Source of the DNA: Xylona heveae TC161
Taxonomy: Eukaryota; Ascomycota; Xylonomycetes; Xylonales; Xylonaceae
DNA length: 64,000 nt
Assembly: GCF_001619985.1 (NCBI RefSeq)
Contig: NW_017264195.1
Location: 186,001 to 250,000, forward strand
Reading direction: 5' to 3'
The position numbers were made by a program, and so were the translations under genes. Below, piece by piece: positions 11,462 through 21,424 of this stretch. Every line of letters begins with the position of its first letter. Positions within the stretch are counted from its first letter, which is position 1. The notes under the pieces are model-generated. The model did no database searches. It was not told where the DNA came from and was given only the letters and a program-made list of their open reading frames with translations.

Positions 11462-12887
11462 TTTGAAGCGTTGTTGGAGATTGGTTTTGGTTTTCGTATT
11501 TTTGTGTTTCTTTGTTTTAACGTTTTTTATATTTTTCTCTCTGGGTCTATGAATCCCTTGGATTTTCCAAGTTTTTTTTTTTTTTTTTGTTTTTAACGAA
11601 AGAGTGATTGAGACCCCGCTGATGTGCTGTGCTGTGCTGTGATGGGATGTAGAGAATAACAATAAAGAATAAGAGAAACAAGCAACTAGGGCGCTCAATA
11701 TTGTCTCGCGGCACGACAAGGACGAAAGGTTAACTTGACGAGATGGTTCTGGGTGATTGATTGAGAAGGGAGTATACGCTGTTGGGTATATGGGTATGTG
11801 TATTCGAAAAGAGCACAGCAGAAGAGAAAGAAGCAAGACTGAAAGGCTAGACGGCTGGTGGGCGGCAGAAGAAGAAGTCGTCGTAAGAATAATGTAAGGG
11901 GGTTTATATACACTGCATGGACCCGGTGTCTGTTTATGCTTTTACAACGGGGGACAAACCGGTGCGGGGGAGGCGTTAATTGAACAAAAAGGTCAAGTTA
12001 TTATAAGTATATCTAGGCAGAAGGAGGTTAAAGTATAATATTTATAGCGAGGAGTGCCGCCGTGCCGCCGTGCCGTAATGCTGTAGTGTCGCGGCGCCGG
12101 GCGGCGCATAAGCTTGGCAACGGCGCAGAAATGGCACAGAAGGGGCACAGGAACGCCGATGTCGATACAGTATGCAAGGACAAATGCTCTTTTTATACTT
12201 TTGTGCAAGTAATATTCCAGAGTTTCATAATGGTTTCATATATATCTTATGCCATGGTAAAATTATGCAAGGTCTCTCAAGTCACACCACCATAACGAAG
12301 TTAAATTGTAGAGAGGGAGAAAAAGAGGTAATTTGATACGAGTATAAATGGTTGGTCATCGTACAGTTATACCCCACAAACAGTGAGTGGAGACATAGAC
12401 TGGGCATAACTATAACTTAGTGGGGCGACGAGATCTGGAACCGCCGGGTATTTTAACCAGTTAAAGCTATATCCCCGCCTGACCTTGGCGGCTGCTTATT
12501 CTCCACGGATCCGCTATCATACTACAACGACACTGGATATTGCCCGAATTTCATCATATTGATGCTGCTGCGTGTGGTGCTACAACAAGCTGTACGCTGA
12601 TCGTCCCTTACATATGCAATAAGTGATCCTGATCGACCGGTAAATCAGTTACACATTAGACTTCAAGTCCCATAAAAACGATCCTTGAGCGCCAGAGGGC
12701 TAGGAGACAGAATATATATTTCCATCTTATTCCCCCAAGATGCCTCTTAAAGAAGCCCAAGAGCACATACCGGGTAGTGAAGCATACAAATTTACCTTAC
12801 TACTCCATCCCTCCTCTCCAAAAAATAAAAACAAAAATAAATAAAACAAGGCCGAGAACCAAAGATTCCCATCCAAGAGAACATAAA
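11462..12887. promoter_or_regulatory. Divergent intergenic region, gene of unknown function / MYND gene
   Basis: About 1.4 kb containing the 5' regions of two divergent genes. It has T-runs near 11570, a CTGTG triplication near 11625-11640 and a GCCGCCGTGCC duplication near 12055-12075. I see no further gene. Confidence 0.45.
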
Positions 12888-13487
12888 ATGGGCAACACCA
12901 CTGCCACTGTCCCCGTACGATTCGAATTCTACATTCTACGCTCCAACACCAAGCTCGAGTTCGTGCACCAATTCCCCAAACATTTCGTCGGTGTCGGGGA
13001 TCCTTATGGCCAAAGCACCGATCTTTACGGTCAAACAAGTACTACGAACAACACTACATACGTCCAAGAGTTTCAAAAAGCAGCATATGCGATTCTGAGA
13101 GAACACAAGGACGAGCTCCCTCCGACGTCGGATCCAGCATGTGAATTCTGTGGCGGGCCCACGCAGAAAGTGGTCCATTTGCTCTCGTGGCTTTATAACA
13201 TCGCGGATCCGTTCATCGTGGCGTGGATCCCGAATGCGTGCGAGAAGAGAGAATGCGTTTCTAGGGCCCACGCGCAGATGCAGGCCAAAGTCGGACAACG
13301 GGACGTCTATGCGCGTCTGTTTCGGGAAACAGATTGGAAGACACGGTCGAATAGAGGGTGCTGTGCGGCGTGTGGAACTACGAAGGCGACGAAAAGGTGT
13401 GCGCGGTGTAAAAGGGTGTGGTATTGTAGTAGGGTGCATCAGAAGGTAGATTGGAAGAGGCATAGAGAGATTTGTCAGGTCGGTTGA
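12888..13487 (+). CDS. MYND-type zinc-finger protein
   Basis: Single-exon gene of 199 aa starting at the first good ATG (AAAATGGGCAAC). The C-terminal 40 residues form a MYND zinc finger: CCAACGTTKATKRCARCKR, then WYCSRVHQKVDWKRHREIC, which gives the expected C-x2-C, C-x2-C, YC-x3-H-x2-.WK-H-x3-C layout. MYND fingers bind proline-rich partners in other proteins. Upstream lies a possible additional metal-binding pair (C-E-F-C near residue 86, and C near 120). There is no SET domain, so it is not an SMYD methyltransferase. Function is otherwise unknown. Confidence 0.85.
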   Translation: MGNTTATVPVRFEFYILRSNTKLEFVHQFPKHFVGVGDPYGQSTDLYGQTSTTNNTTYVQEFQKAAYAILREHKDELPPTSDPACEFCGGPTQKVVHLLSWLYNIADPFIVAWIPNACEKRECVSRAHAQMQAKVGQRDVYARLFRETDWKTRSNRGCCAACGTTKATKRCARCKRVWYCSRVHQKVDWKRHREICQVG

Positions 13488-13874
13488 GTGCGGAACTGTT
13501 TTTTTTATTTGAAGTGGCTTGGTTTTTTCTATTCGTAGGGGAGGTAATAAGACTAATGTGAGACTTTGTGGCATTGAAACACCGTTTTAATCTAGTTCTC
13601 AGGGAATAAAGAATTAATAGGTTACAGGTGGTCCTACACTTATTATCGACCGGTCATGAACTATATGCCTGGCTACTGAGTGCATCAGTGTCTTGAGAGT
13701 CTCACAGTGTCAGCAGTCTATGAGTTTGCAAATTGATAAGATAGATTTCATATATGTACAAGATGTGTGATCCTTTAGACGCCGTGCGGCCACGTAGCAA
13801 CGCCTTTACCCGGCCCAGATATATTGCAAGTGTACACGGTGTGTGCAAATGGAATGATGAAAGGTACAAAAAAT
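13488..13874. other. Convergent 3' intergenic region
   Basis: About 390 bp between the convergent MYND and PP2C genes. I see only presumed 3' untranslated sequence. Confidence 0.45.
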
Positions 13875-15728
13875 TCAAGTCCGTCTTCTCCTCGGATCCG
13901 TTGCCTCTTGCCGTCTCCACTCGCGCAGTTCGCGGGTACTCATCGAACCCATGCCTCCTTCTGAGCGACGCTCCCAGCCACCGAGTCGAATGACAATACA
14001 AGTGGCATTGTCACCAACCTCGCCGACTTCTGTTGCAAAGCTGACGACACTTGCTGCGCCCTGATCTGGGGTCTTTGCTTCTTTGATGATATCCACAATT
14101 TCCTGATCGCTGAGCTCGCCACTGATTCCATCAGACATGAGGACGAGAAAGGAGTATTCTGCTGGTCCCATTTCAAGACGTCTCACTTCTGGCTCAGCCG
14201 ATACGCCGATTCTTTTGGACTGCATGTCGCCAAAGGAACGTGTATTTGCGAGACCACTAATGCGTTCCTCGCCAAAAGAATCGGTCACAAATGTAGCAGC
14301 ATATCTTCGAAGACGGGCCCCTTCGCCTGGTGACGCAGGATGATGATCAATCGTCATGGGCACCGCAGCCCCCGATTCAGTCGCGCAAAGGAGAATTCGG
14401 CAGTCGCCGACATGTGCCGTGAGCAAGGTTGAAGACGATCGTGGATGCCAGAATGGTGTTGGGGTCGGGGTGGAAATCATGGCCACGCTGCCTGTGCTTC
14501 CACCCTTGAAGCGAGTAGGCCCGCCAATCTCAAGCCGAGACTTGCCTGGCTCGCCGAGAACTTCAGCTTCGTTGAGCGCCCGCTCCAGAAATATGTTGTC
14601 CTCGTCGGCTTTGCGTGCCTGGGCAAGAATAAAATCTAGGTCGGCTTTGAGAAACGCATACATGAGAACAGTCTCAATACCAACATCTAGCTCGCCTGCC
14701 GCAGCTTGTCCAATGGCGGTGCTATCGTCGGTCGCATCGTCGACCGAGTATCGCTTGGTGTTGCTTAGAGGAGAAAAGTATTGTGGCTTGAAACGTCGAA
14801 AGTAGCCGCCCACTGTCTCTTTCCATTGATGAACCATTGCCCGTTGAAGGCTCAAGACGTTTGGAGGTTTTGCAGTTCCGCTGCTGTGGTGTGTGACGGA
14901 ACTGCTTGATCCGGCAGTGGAGAGGAGTTGGCCATCACTGTAGGAGGTACTCGCGCTCATTGTCACTGACATTGTCTCTGCGTTTGCTGTCGATGTCGGT
15001 CTTAGACTTGACTCTAGTCGAAATAACCTCGCCGTTTCCTCAATGTATGAATGTAGACTGTCTCTGAGAAACTCGCTGCATTCTTTCCCGCCATGCCCGT
15101 CAAATACGCCATAGTAAAAGACCTGAGGGTCTCCGCTTGCCGTTTCGGCTCCAACACCCTCACCTGGAGTGGCCCTGTTCCGCGCTAGCGTAACTGACAG
15201 AGGCTGCCTTTTCGCAAAAGCCGGAATGTCAATAACACCAGCCTGATATGTATCCTCGTTGTATGGTCTCGTACCGCGCGAAACCGATGCGCCAAAATGG
15301 TGCTTTGCGCTCCGCAAAGGAATTCGCACGACGGTCATTTCTCGCGCAAGACCAATTGCTGGTGCGGCTGCAGCAGGAGCAGGGCCCGGCCCTGGTCCTG
15401 GTGTATGAGGGGTTGATGCGGAGCGAGGGAGCTTATGATGAAGAGCCGCTGGAGGTCTCGAATCTGGGTGCATGGAAGACGACGGGAGATGTGTAACAAA
15501 ATAATCGTGAAAGCCCTTTCGCTGGCCATGTCTGGAATGACTGCATTCATCTGATCTCACTCCTGACCTGCCTTTCAGTGCCTGGTTCGGCGACAGAGAC
15601 CTGTGACCTTGAGAAGGTTTTGGGCGATAACATCTCCTCTGTGATTCGCATTTTGGGTGGCTCAACGACGGTCCTTTGAGTTTGCGAGACCTCGATAGTC
15701 CTGCATAAGCGCCAATGAACTCTAACAT
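13875..15728 (-). CDS. PTC6: PP2C-family Ser/Thr phosphatase, PTC6 type
   Basis: Metal-dependent protein phosphatase of at least 617 aa. Core motifs in order are SRGTRPYNEDTYQAG (motif 1), FYYGVFDGHGGKECS (metal-binding DGHGG), TAHVGDCRILLC, a TRSFGDMQSKR block with ISAEP-like VSAEPEV, LVLMSDGISGELSDQEI and GDNATCIVIRL. The TRSFGD/KR/GV-AEP pattern is that of yeast Ptc6, a mitochondrial PP2C linked to mitophagy and pyruvate dehydrogenase regulation; orthology is inferred. A low-complexity Pro/Gly/Ala run (about residues 130-145) precedes the catalytic domain. The start at 15728 is the simplest choice. An upstream open frame starting at 16084 can splice onto this frame (see the next entry), so the true N-terminus may be longer. 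Confidence 0.85.
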   Translation of the reverse strand: MLEFIGAYAGLSRSRKLKGPSLSHPKCESQRRCYRPKPSQGHRSLSPNQALKGRSGVRSDECSHSRHGQRKGFHDYFVTHLPSSSMHPDSRPPAALHHKLPRSASTPHTPGPGPGPAPAAAAPAIGLAREMTVVRIPLRSAKHHFGASVSRGTRPYNEDTYQAGVIDIPAFAKRQPLSVTLARNRATPGEGVGAETASGDPQVFYYGVFDGHGGKECSEFLRDSLHSYIEETARLFRLESSLRPTSTANAETMSVTMSASTSYSDGQLLSTAGSSSSVTHHSSGTAKPPNVLSLQRAMVHQWKETVGGYFRRFKPQYFSPLSNTKRYSVDDATDDSTAIGQAAAGELDVGIETVLMYAFLKADLDFILAQARKADEDNIFLERALNEAEVLGEPGKSRLEIGGPTRFKGGSTGSVAMISTPTPTPFWHPRSSSTLLTAHVGDCRILLCATESGAAVPMTIDHHPASPGEGARLRRYAATFVTDSFGEERISGLANTRSFGDMQSKRIGVSAEPEVRRLEMGPAEYSFLVLMSDGISGELSDQEIVDIIKEAKTPDQGAASVVSFATEVGEVGDNATCIVIRLGGWERRSEGGMGSMSTRELREWRRQEATDPRRRRT

Positions 15729-15771
15729 GGATCATACTGTTAGTGAGACTATTGAAAAGGGTAGCACTGTT

Positions 15772-16084
15772 CACGGGTATCCATTACCATAGGTGTCGCC
15801 AAGCGTCCAACCTCTCCCGATTGCAGAGAGAGATAGACCGCACGGTCGTATGCGAACCATTCTTCTTGTTTGAAAGTTGATATCTTGATCTTCGTCACAA
15901 CATCACTGAAAGAGGAAGCAACAGCATTGCGACGCTGGGAACTTAAGAAGTGATGGGAGGTGAAAGCAGGGTCCGATGCAGCCGAGCATGTTTTCTGGGG
16001 GCGATCCAGGCCGGGGGTGTCGGCTTTCTCCACTACAGTTCCTGAGTCCCGCCTAGATGACCTCGCTTGGATCCTCCTCCACAT
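15772..16084 (-). other. Possible upstream first exon of the PTC6-type gene
   Basis: An open frame beginning MWRRIQARSSRRDSG at 16084 looks protein-like and is Arg/Ser-rich at its start, like a mitochondrial presequence. It reaches RLATPM followed by a GTAATG donor near 15770 in phase 0. An acceptor TTAGAG just before TTCATTGGC (about 15720) continues in the phosphatase frame and would bypass the internal ATG at 15728. This would add about 100 residues. It could instead be untranslated leader. Confidence 0.4.
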
Positions 16085-16730
16085 TTTGCCCTATTACAAC
16101 AGTTGGTTTTCAAATAGATTAATTGCATATCTTCAATCACAAGAACTTGCGTACGGATCAATGGAAAAGACATTATTGTTTGAGGAAGAATAGGCTAATT
16201 TGGGTTTTATGCCGATTGATTGCCAGGCAAGTGAAGCCGACAATGACGTGCGTGGTGGGGGCAAATCTGGAAAAAGGAAAACACGGAACGGTCGAGCTTC
16301 AAAACCATGTGGACCTACTACGTAGGCAATCGAGAAGCCGGTAGAGCATGGCGCAGAAAAGAAATGATATATGCTAGAGAGGGGATTTCGTCTATATGAC
16401 CCGTTGTCGAAGAGGCAATTATTTTCATTCCCTATTTCCAGCTTTGCCCTGCCCTGGTCTAAATTATTACATAGATTATTCCACCCTTGTATACAAGAGT
16501 GACGAATGTGTGATGACAAGGAAACGAATGAGATGAAATGAAACCAGAGAAAAAGAAAGGGCTGCCTTCACGCCAAATGCCTTGCATGAACCAACAGTCA
16601 GGTGATTAGTAGATAAGTCGAAATGAAGGTATGTGAATGTACGTGTACGCGGGTACCATATTAAGCTTCGCAAGATTGCGATGAAGACATTGATAATACA
16701 ACTGCATTAAATCGATGATGAAAAGTTCAT
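16085..16730. promoter_or_regulatory. Region between PTC6-type gene and SUR2
   Basis: About 650 bp that should contain the PTC6-type promoter and the SUR2 3' untranslated region, since both genes are on the minus strand. I see no further gene. Confidence 0.4.
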
Positions 16731-18241
16731 CTACCGTCCCACTGCAGCTACGGCAGCTTTGGCAGCTTTTTCTTCAGCAGTCTCCTCGGCCAAGACTTGA
16801 GCACCGCCTCGCTCTCGGTCCTGAAGCACTTGCTCGCGCGAGCCGACTGCTTGCTTGGTTGCCTTGCCTTCAGGAACCAAAGGCAAGACGCCATTTTGCT
16901 GTGCGAGATGCGTCGCCTTCTTGATTTCATCTTTGTAAATGCCGTCGGACTCTTTTTGGCTGGCATCAGGACTGGAGTGGGAAATGGGGTTAATCTTGTT
17001 CTCCTGGCGGGCATTGTCCTGGTTGACCTTGGTCTGAGCGGCAAGACGAGAGCGCTCGTAGCGGGCGGAAACGTCGCCGCCTGTCCACTGAGTCCCGAGC
17101 AGCCGGTCCCAGAAGGTGAAGAATGGCTGAGAGAAGTTGGTCTGTTGGATAATTAGCGAGGCTGTGGAAAGGAGAATTTCGCCGTGGACGAAATAAAAGG
17201 GTCACTTTGGGATACTTTACCTTGATACCCCAGCTTTGGTGGTGAATGTCGTGGTAGCCGGCGTTGTTGGAAGTCAGGAACTGCAATGGATCCCAAGGCA
17301 AGGCATATCCGCAATGGTCGTCAATGGTTTTGATGGTTGAGCCAGTGAAAAACCACATTCCTTGGCGAGTTGTCATATTCACGACCTTGTAGGCAATACC
17401 GGTTCCAAGTGTGTCCAAGAGGAAACCCTCCAGAGGGTGGTTGTAAAGAGCTCCATAGGCGTACGGAACGTATAGACGGTGGTGACGAGAATGGAAGTGA
17501 GCTGAAGAGGCGCAATTAGCATCTGTAAGCGTAGAAGAGGATGACAGGTGGCTTACAGTAGAGCCATGGGTTGGTGTGCATGATTCGGTGCAACCAGTAT
17601 TGCCAAGTATCGATGATGAGGGCACCAAAGAAGAACTGCAGAGCCGGGATTCCCACCCAGTAGATAGCCTTTGCGACAGTCAACTCCCAGTTTGCAAACG
17701 CCGGCACAACAGCTTCTTCTCCAGTAGCCATCATGATGGTCTGAGTCAAGGACGGATAATTGCCGCCTGACAGGGCGCCTGCGAGGATCGGATGGGCGGC
17801 GCCCAGCTTGCTAGCTGAGCCAAGGGCATCAACTCCGAATAGAGACAACAGATTAGGGATCAATCTCTGGGCTCCTCGAAGTCTTCTCGCCCACACTGCA
17901 ATGTCGTAGTCCTCCTTGCCGAAAACATCGTCTGGTTCTACCGCTGCCATCGCTATCCCAAAAGCCGTCTGGACAACTTGTTGCAGCAAAACATCGCGGA
18001 GCACCTCCCATCTAGTTGCATGATTGCGCTTGAGAACTTCAGCAGGCGTATGTAGTCGATACTTGGAGAGATAGTCGTTCACGTCGATAAAGTGCCATGT
18101 CAGAGAGACGATCCAGTAAGCGGCGACCGGGAGAATCAGAATCAAGAGCTTGTCGGGAATAGAAGGAATAAGGGGCGGGAGCGGCTTGAGGGTGTATTCC
18201 GGTAGAGGCGGAAACCCAAACGCTAATGTTGCATTCGACAT
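16731..18241 (-). CDS. SUR2: Sphinganine C4-hydroxylase (SUR2/BasA)
   Basis: Endoplasmic-reticulum di-iron hydroxylase that converts dihydrosphingosine to phytosphingosine. Exons are 18241-17557, 17501-17221 and 17141-16731; the product is 458 aa. The three histidine boxes of the fatty-acid hydroxylase superfamily are present: HRIMH (218-222), HFHSRHH (230-236) and HDIHH (312-316). Hydrophobic segments lie near residues 30-50 and 185-210. Relative to yeast Sur2 (about 350 aa) there is an insert of about 75 residues before the first box (KEDYDIAVWARRL to VVPAFANWE) and a charged C-terminal tail of about 120 residues rich in Ala, Glu and Lys. Neither breaks the core. The upstream gap to TCTP is divergent. 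Confidence 0.93.
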
Positions 18242-19607
18242 TGTTGAATGGTGGTACTATAATGCCCTGCACTTCCGGCGTTGATGTCAATCAACTCAGG
18301 GTCTGTAATCAGGGGACGTAAAAATGTCTCGATGATCGGGCGTGCGGAACAACGGCCACGCGGCCAAAGACAGGTCGTCAGCACTGACGCCAAACCTGTT
18401 TGTCTCGAGTGCAAATAAACAAAAAATAAAAAAGGCGCGAAAAGAGAGTAAGAATGGGGAGTTGAGATGGAGAGAAAAGACGTCGGTGGACAGGGCGGCG
18501 ATTATCTACGGTATAAGATTACATTAGTGCGACTGGAAACGGAGCAAATGGGTTAGAGGATTCGCCGATGATGGGCTGTGGCGTCGCGTGTCAGGCCTGG
18601 GGGTGGAAATGAGAGTTTTTGGAAATGGGCTGAGCAAAAAGCTCACGCAACTTCTTGCATTGGTACAAATTTTGTATGATGAGATTTGGAGAGAGATGCT
18701 CCTATTATGATTTATTTCCATGCTTCATATATTTTTGTTTTGGTTTCTCATTCGACTCAAAAATTCTCATAAATCGACAGGCAGGCGAAGGCATGATCCC
18801 TAATCCGGAATATCAAAGTTCCGAAGCGATTCCGGCGCAAACATGTCCGATTTATCTGATCATCTAATCAAAAGATCTCATCTCTGGAGCCGGCCATTCC
18901 TCTTTAGCTTAGGGGACGGAAAGGGGCAATCAACTCCAAAAGCAGCACGAACAGAAACCTAAGCCATCACCAGGTGTCAGGAGATTGCATTCCTAAATGT
19001 AGCCTGACCACTCAAGAAAACAGAAATGGTGAAATCTCTATCGTGCATAAATGGAAGCTTAGTTGAACATGAGCCTGCTCTCAGCAATGCTCATATGTCG
19101 TGGCTTTGTGTGAGATTAGCTGGTATTGGACAACGTATTGATGGTTTAATTGCCCCATGACAGTCAACCCTGATTCACAGACTCCACTGAAAGAGTGTCT
19201 GAAACAGCTTTCAATTTTATGGCAAATTTATGACAACTCTGTACTCAAACCAGTCTTCGCAACATAACAAATGTTCGCTCATGCAAAGCTCCTCCCAGTA
19301 ACTCCTTGCTGGCCAGAACGAGGAGAAAAGAGGGCCAATCTGGAAAGAGGAATCCTGCTACAATTATTGGTTCGCTTACATCGAACATCGCTTTTTCCCC
19401 GCCTAGACCTTTCAAAAGTTTCCCAAAGAAGACTAAACCGGGTACTCGCCCCCACCAGGGAAAAGAGTCCAACCAAATTCATCCCACTTTTTCTCTCCTC
19501 CTCTGGCTGCTGATCTCCGCTTCCTGGTCCCTTTTTTTCATCTTCATTCCTCCATCCACTCTTTTTCAGCTTTTTGCAGCTTCTTCTAATCCCCATTAAC
19601 CGCCAAA
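18242..19607. promoter_or_regulatory. Divergent promoter region SUR2 / TCTP
   Basis: About 1.37 kb between divergent starts. The last 120 bp before TCTP is strongly pyrimidine-rich (19490-19600), as often seen before highly expressed fungal genes. I see no further gene. Confidence 0.5.
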
Positions 19608-20397
19608 ATGATCATTTACAAGGTGAGTACGGGCTTTGATACCACAAAAAACTTCCATTCGGCTACAGCGAAATGTATTTGTACCCCTCAATTCTAACAG
19701 CTTCCTGAAAATAGGATATCCTTACCGGTGACGAGATCATCTCCGACTCGTACGACCTCAAGGAGGTTGACGGTGCTGTCTATGAGGTTGACTGCAAGAA
19801 GATCGTCAAGGGTGCTGAGTCTTTCGGTAAGAATCCCCGGATTCTTTTATTTTGGTTTTTACTTCATGCATTGCGGCTCGTAAACACTGGTTTTATGATC
19901 CCAAAAAAAAATCAAGGAACGTGTATTAACGTTTGGCCTTCTTTTTCTGCAGACATTGGTGCCAACCCCTCTGCCGAGGAGGGTGGTGATGATGTTGATG
20001 ACCAGGCCCAGACCGTCATCGACGTTGTCGACGCTTTCCGTCTTCAGCCTGCTGAGTTCATGGCCGACAAGAAGTCCTACCTCAGCGCTCTCAAGGGCTA
20101 CATGAAGAAGGTCAAGACGGCCCTTTCTGAGAAGGGCGCCAGCGAAGAGACCATCAAGGAGTTCGAGACCAAGGCCTCTGGCTATGCCAAGAAGATCCTT
20201 GGCAAGTTCAAGGACTACGAGTTCTATATGGGCGAGTCCATGGACCCCGATGGAATGTGCGTATCAATCTCTTTGTCTTTTTAATGGAACATATTGCTTA
20301 CTAATGCCGTAGGATCGTCCTCCTTGACTACCGTGAGGACGGTATGACCCCCTACATTACCGTTTGGAAGCACGGTCTGGAGGAGATGAAGGTCTAA
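19608..20397 (+). CDS. TMA19: Translationally controlled tumour protein homologue (TCTP)
   Basis: TCTP family protein of 171 aa, the usual length. Exons are 19608-19622 (only five codons), 19715-19826, 19953-20256 and 20313-20397, all in phase. The family features are [19 protein letters not shown] at the N-terminus, a [15 protein letters not shown] helix start, the basic helical hairpin ([22 protein letters not shown]), [15 protein letters not shown] and the C-terminal [20 protein letters not shown]. It is an abundant cytosolic protein that associates with ribosomes in yeast (Tma19). The tiny first exon and first intron right after the fifth codon are notable. The leader is pyrimidine-rich. 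Confidence 0.96.
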
Positions 20398-21424
20398 AAT
20401 GGTTTCGATATCCTGCGGCGACCAGATTTGGTCGCTGACCGCATTGCATCATTGGTCGGTTAATGATATAACGATACATGGGTCCAGGCGCTTTTCGCCG
20501 CAAAATTCAATATATTCTCATTGTCTTTGAATTGAGCAGTTTTGAACACTTTTTTTCTTTCTGTGTTTTTGTTTGTGACGTTGAACCATGCAGTACATGT
20601 TGATGGTCAATATGAATCATGGCTACATTTCTAGACATTGTGAGCCAAACGAAAATCTATTATAACAGATTTTGGACATTGGAATTCTTATCATTGTTGC
20701 TCAGGCAAGTATTCTGTACGTAGAAAACATTAACTTATCATGGACTTTCCCAGTCGCTTACTAACGAGCGCGTTGTGACAGACCGCTTGACAGCTGCTCT
20801 TGCTCTCAAAGGTCGTTGATCATCACTTTGATTTGACCGAGAAATGAGTGATCCTGGCATTTGGAACTCAAAAATCATAAGCTCGTTGATAAGAACAAGG
20901 TCCAGTACATATTGATGTATTTCACAATGCAGTATCCTGAACGGGTTTCTGGGTTTGGCTTTGTTGATCGCCACTTGAACTTGGCCAATGGATGTCGCTA
21001 CGACTCGGCACGTGGTGGCGGCAACTCCGCAATTGCCATAGCTTTTGCGGAGAGTGTTCAACCATCCAACAACAGGAACCATGGTAAATATCCGCAACCT
21101 GCATGCTTATGCACTGTGCTCTACCACTGAGCAATTCTCGGAACCATGACGTGCGGGCGCGTCGTAATTGCAGCGTGCCAATTGGTCAATGAACCATAAG
21201 AGATGCTGTTGATGATGACGACGGTGTTCTTGGAAAGCTGCATTTTACAAGAAGAATGAAAAGAAGAGTTTCAGGGGTACGTCGAATATATAGTCTGTCA
21301 TATCTTTCAAAATTCAGAATTGGATTCCCTTTTTTTTGCTACTTTACTCCTTTCTTGCCTGAGGAGAAGTCTACTTTTTCTTTGTTGCAATTTGATGTGT
21401 TGAGCGCTGTCATTTTCTGCCACG
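20398..21424. other. Intergenic region TCTP / PhoD-type phosphatase
   Basis: About 1 kb with the TCTP 3' region and the promoter of the next gene. On the minus strand near 21105-21130 there is a tRNA A-box-like string (GCTCAGTGGTAGAGC), but no matching acceptor stem or T-arm could be built, so I do not call a tRNA. Confidence 0.45.

Noticed and set aside
21100-21150. tRNA-like A-box on the minus strand (GCTCAGTGGTAGAGC)
   Set aside because: The D-arm looks good, but no acceptor stem, anticodon stem or GGTTCRA T-arm fits at the right spacing, so at best it is a decayed fragment.
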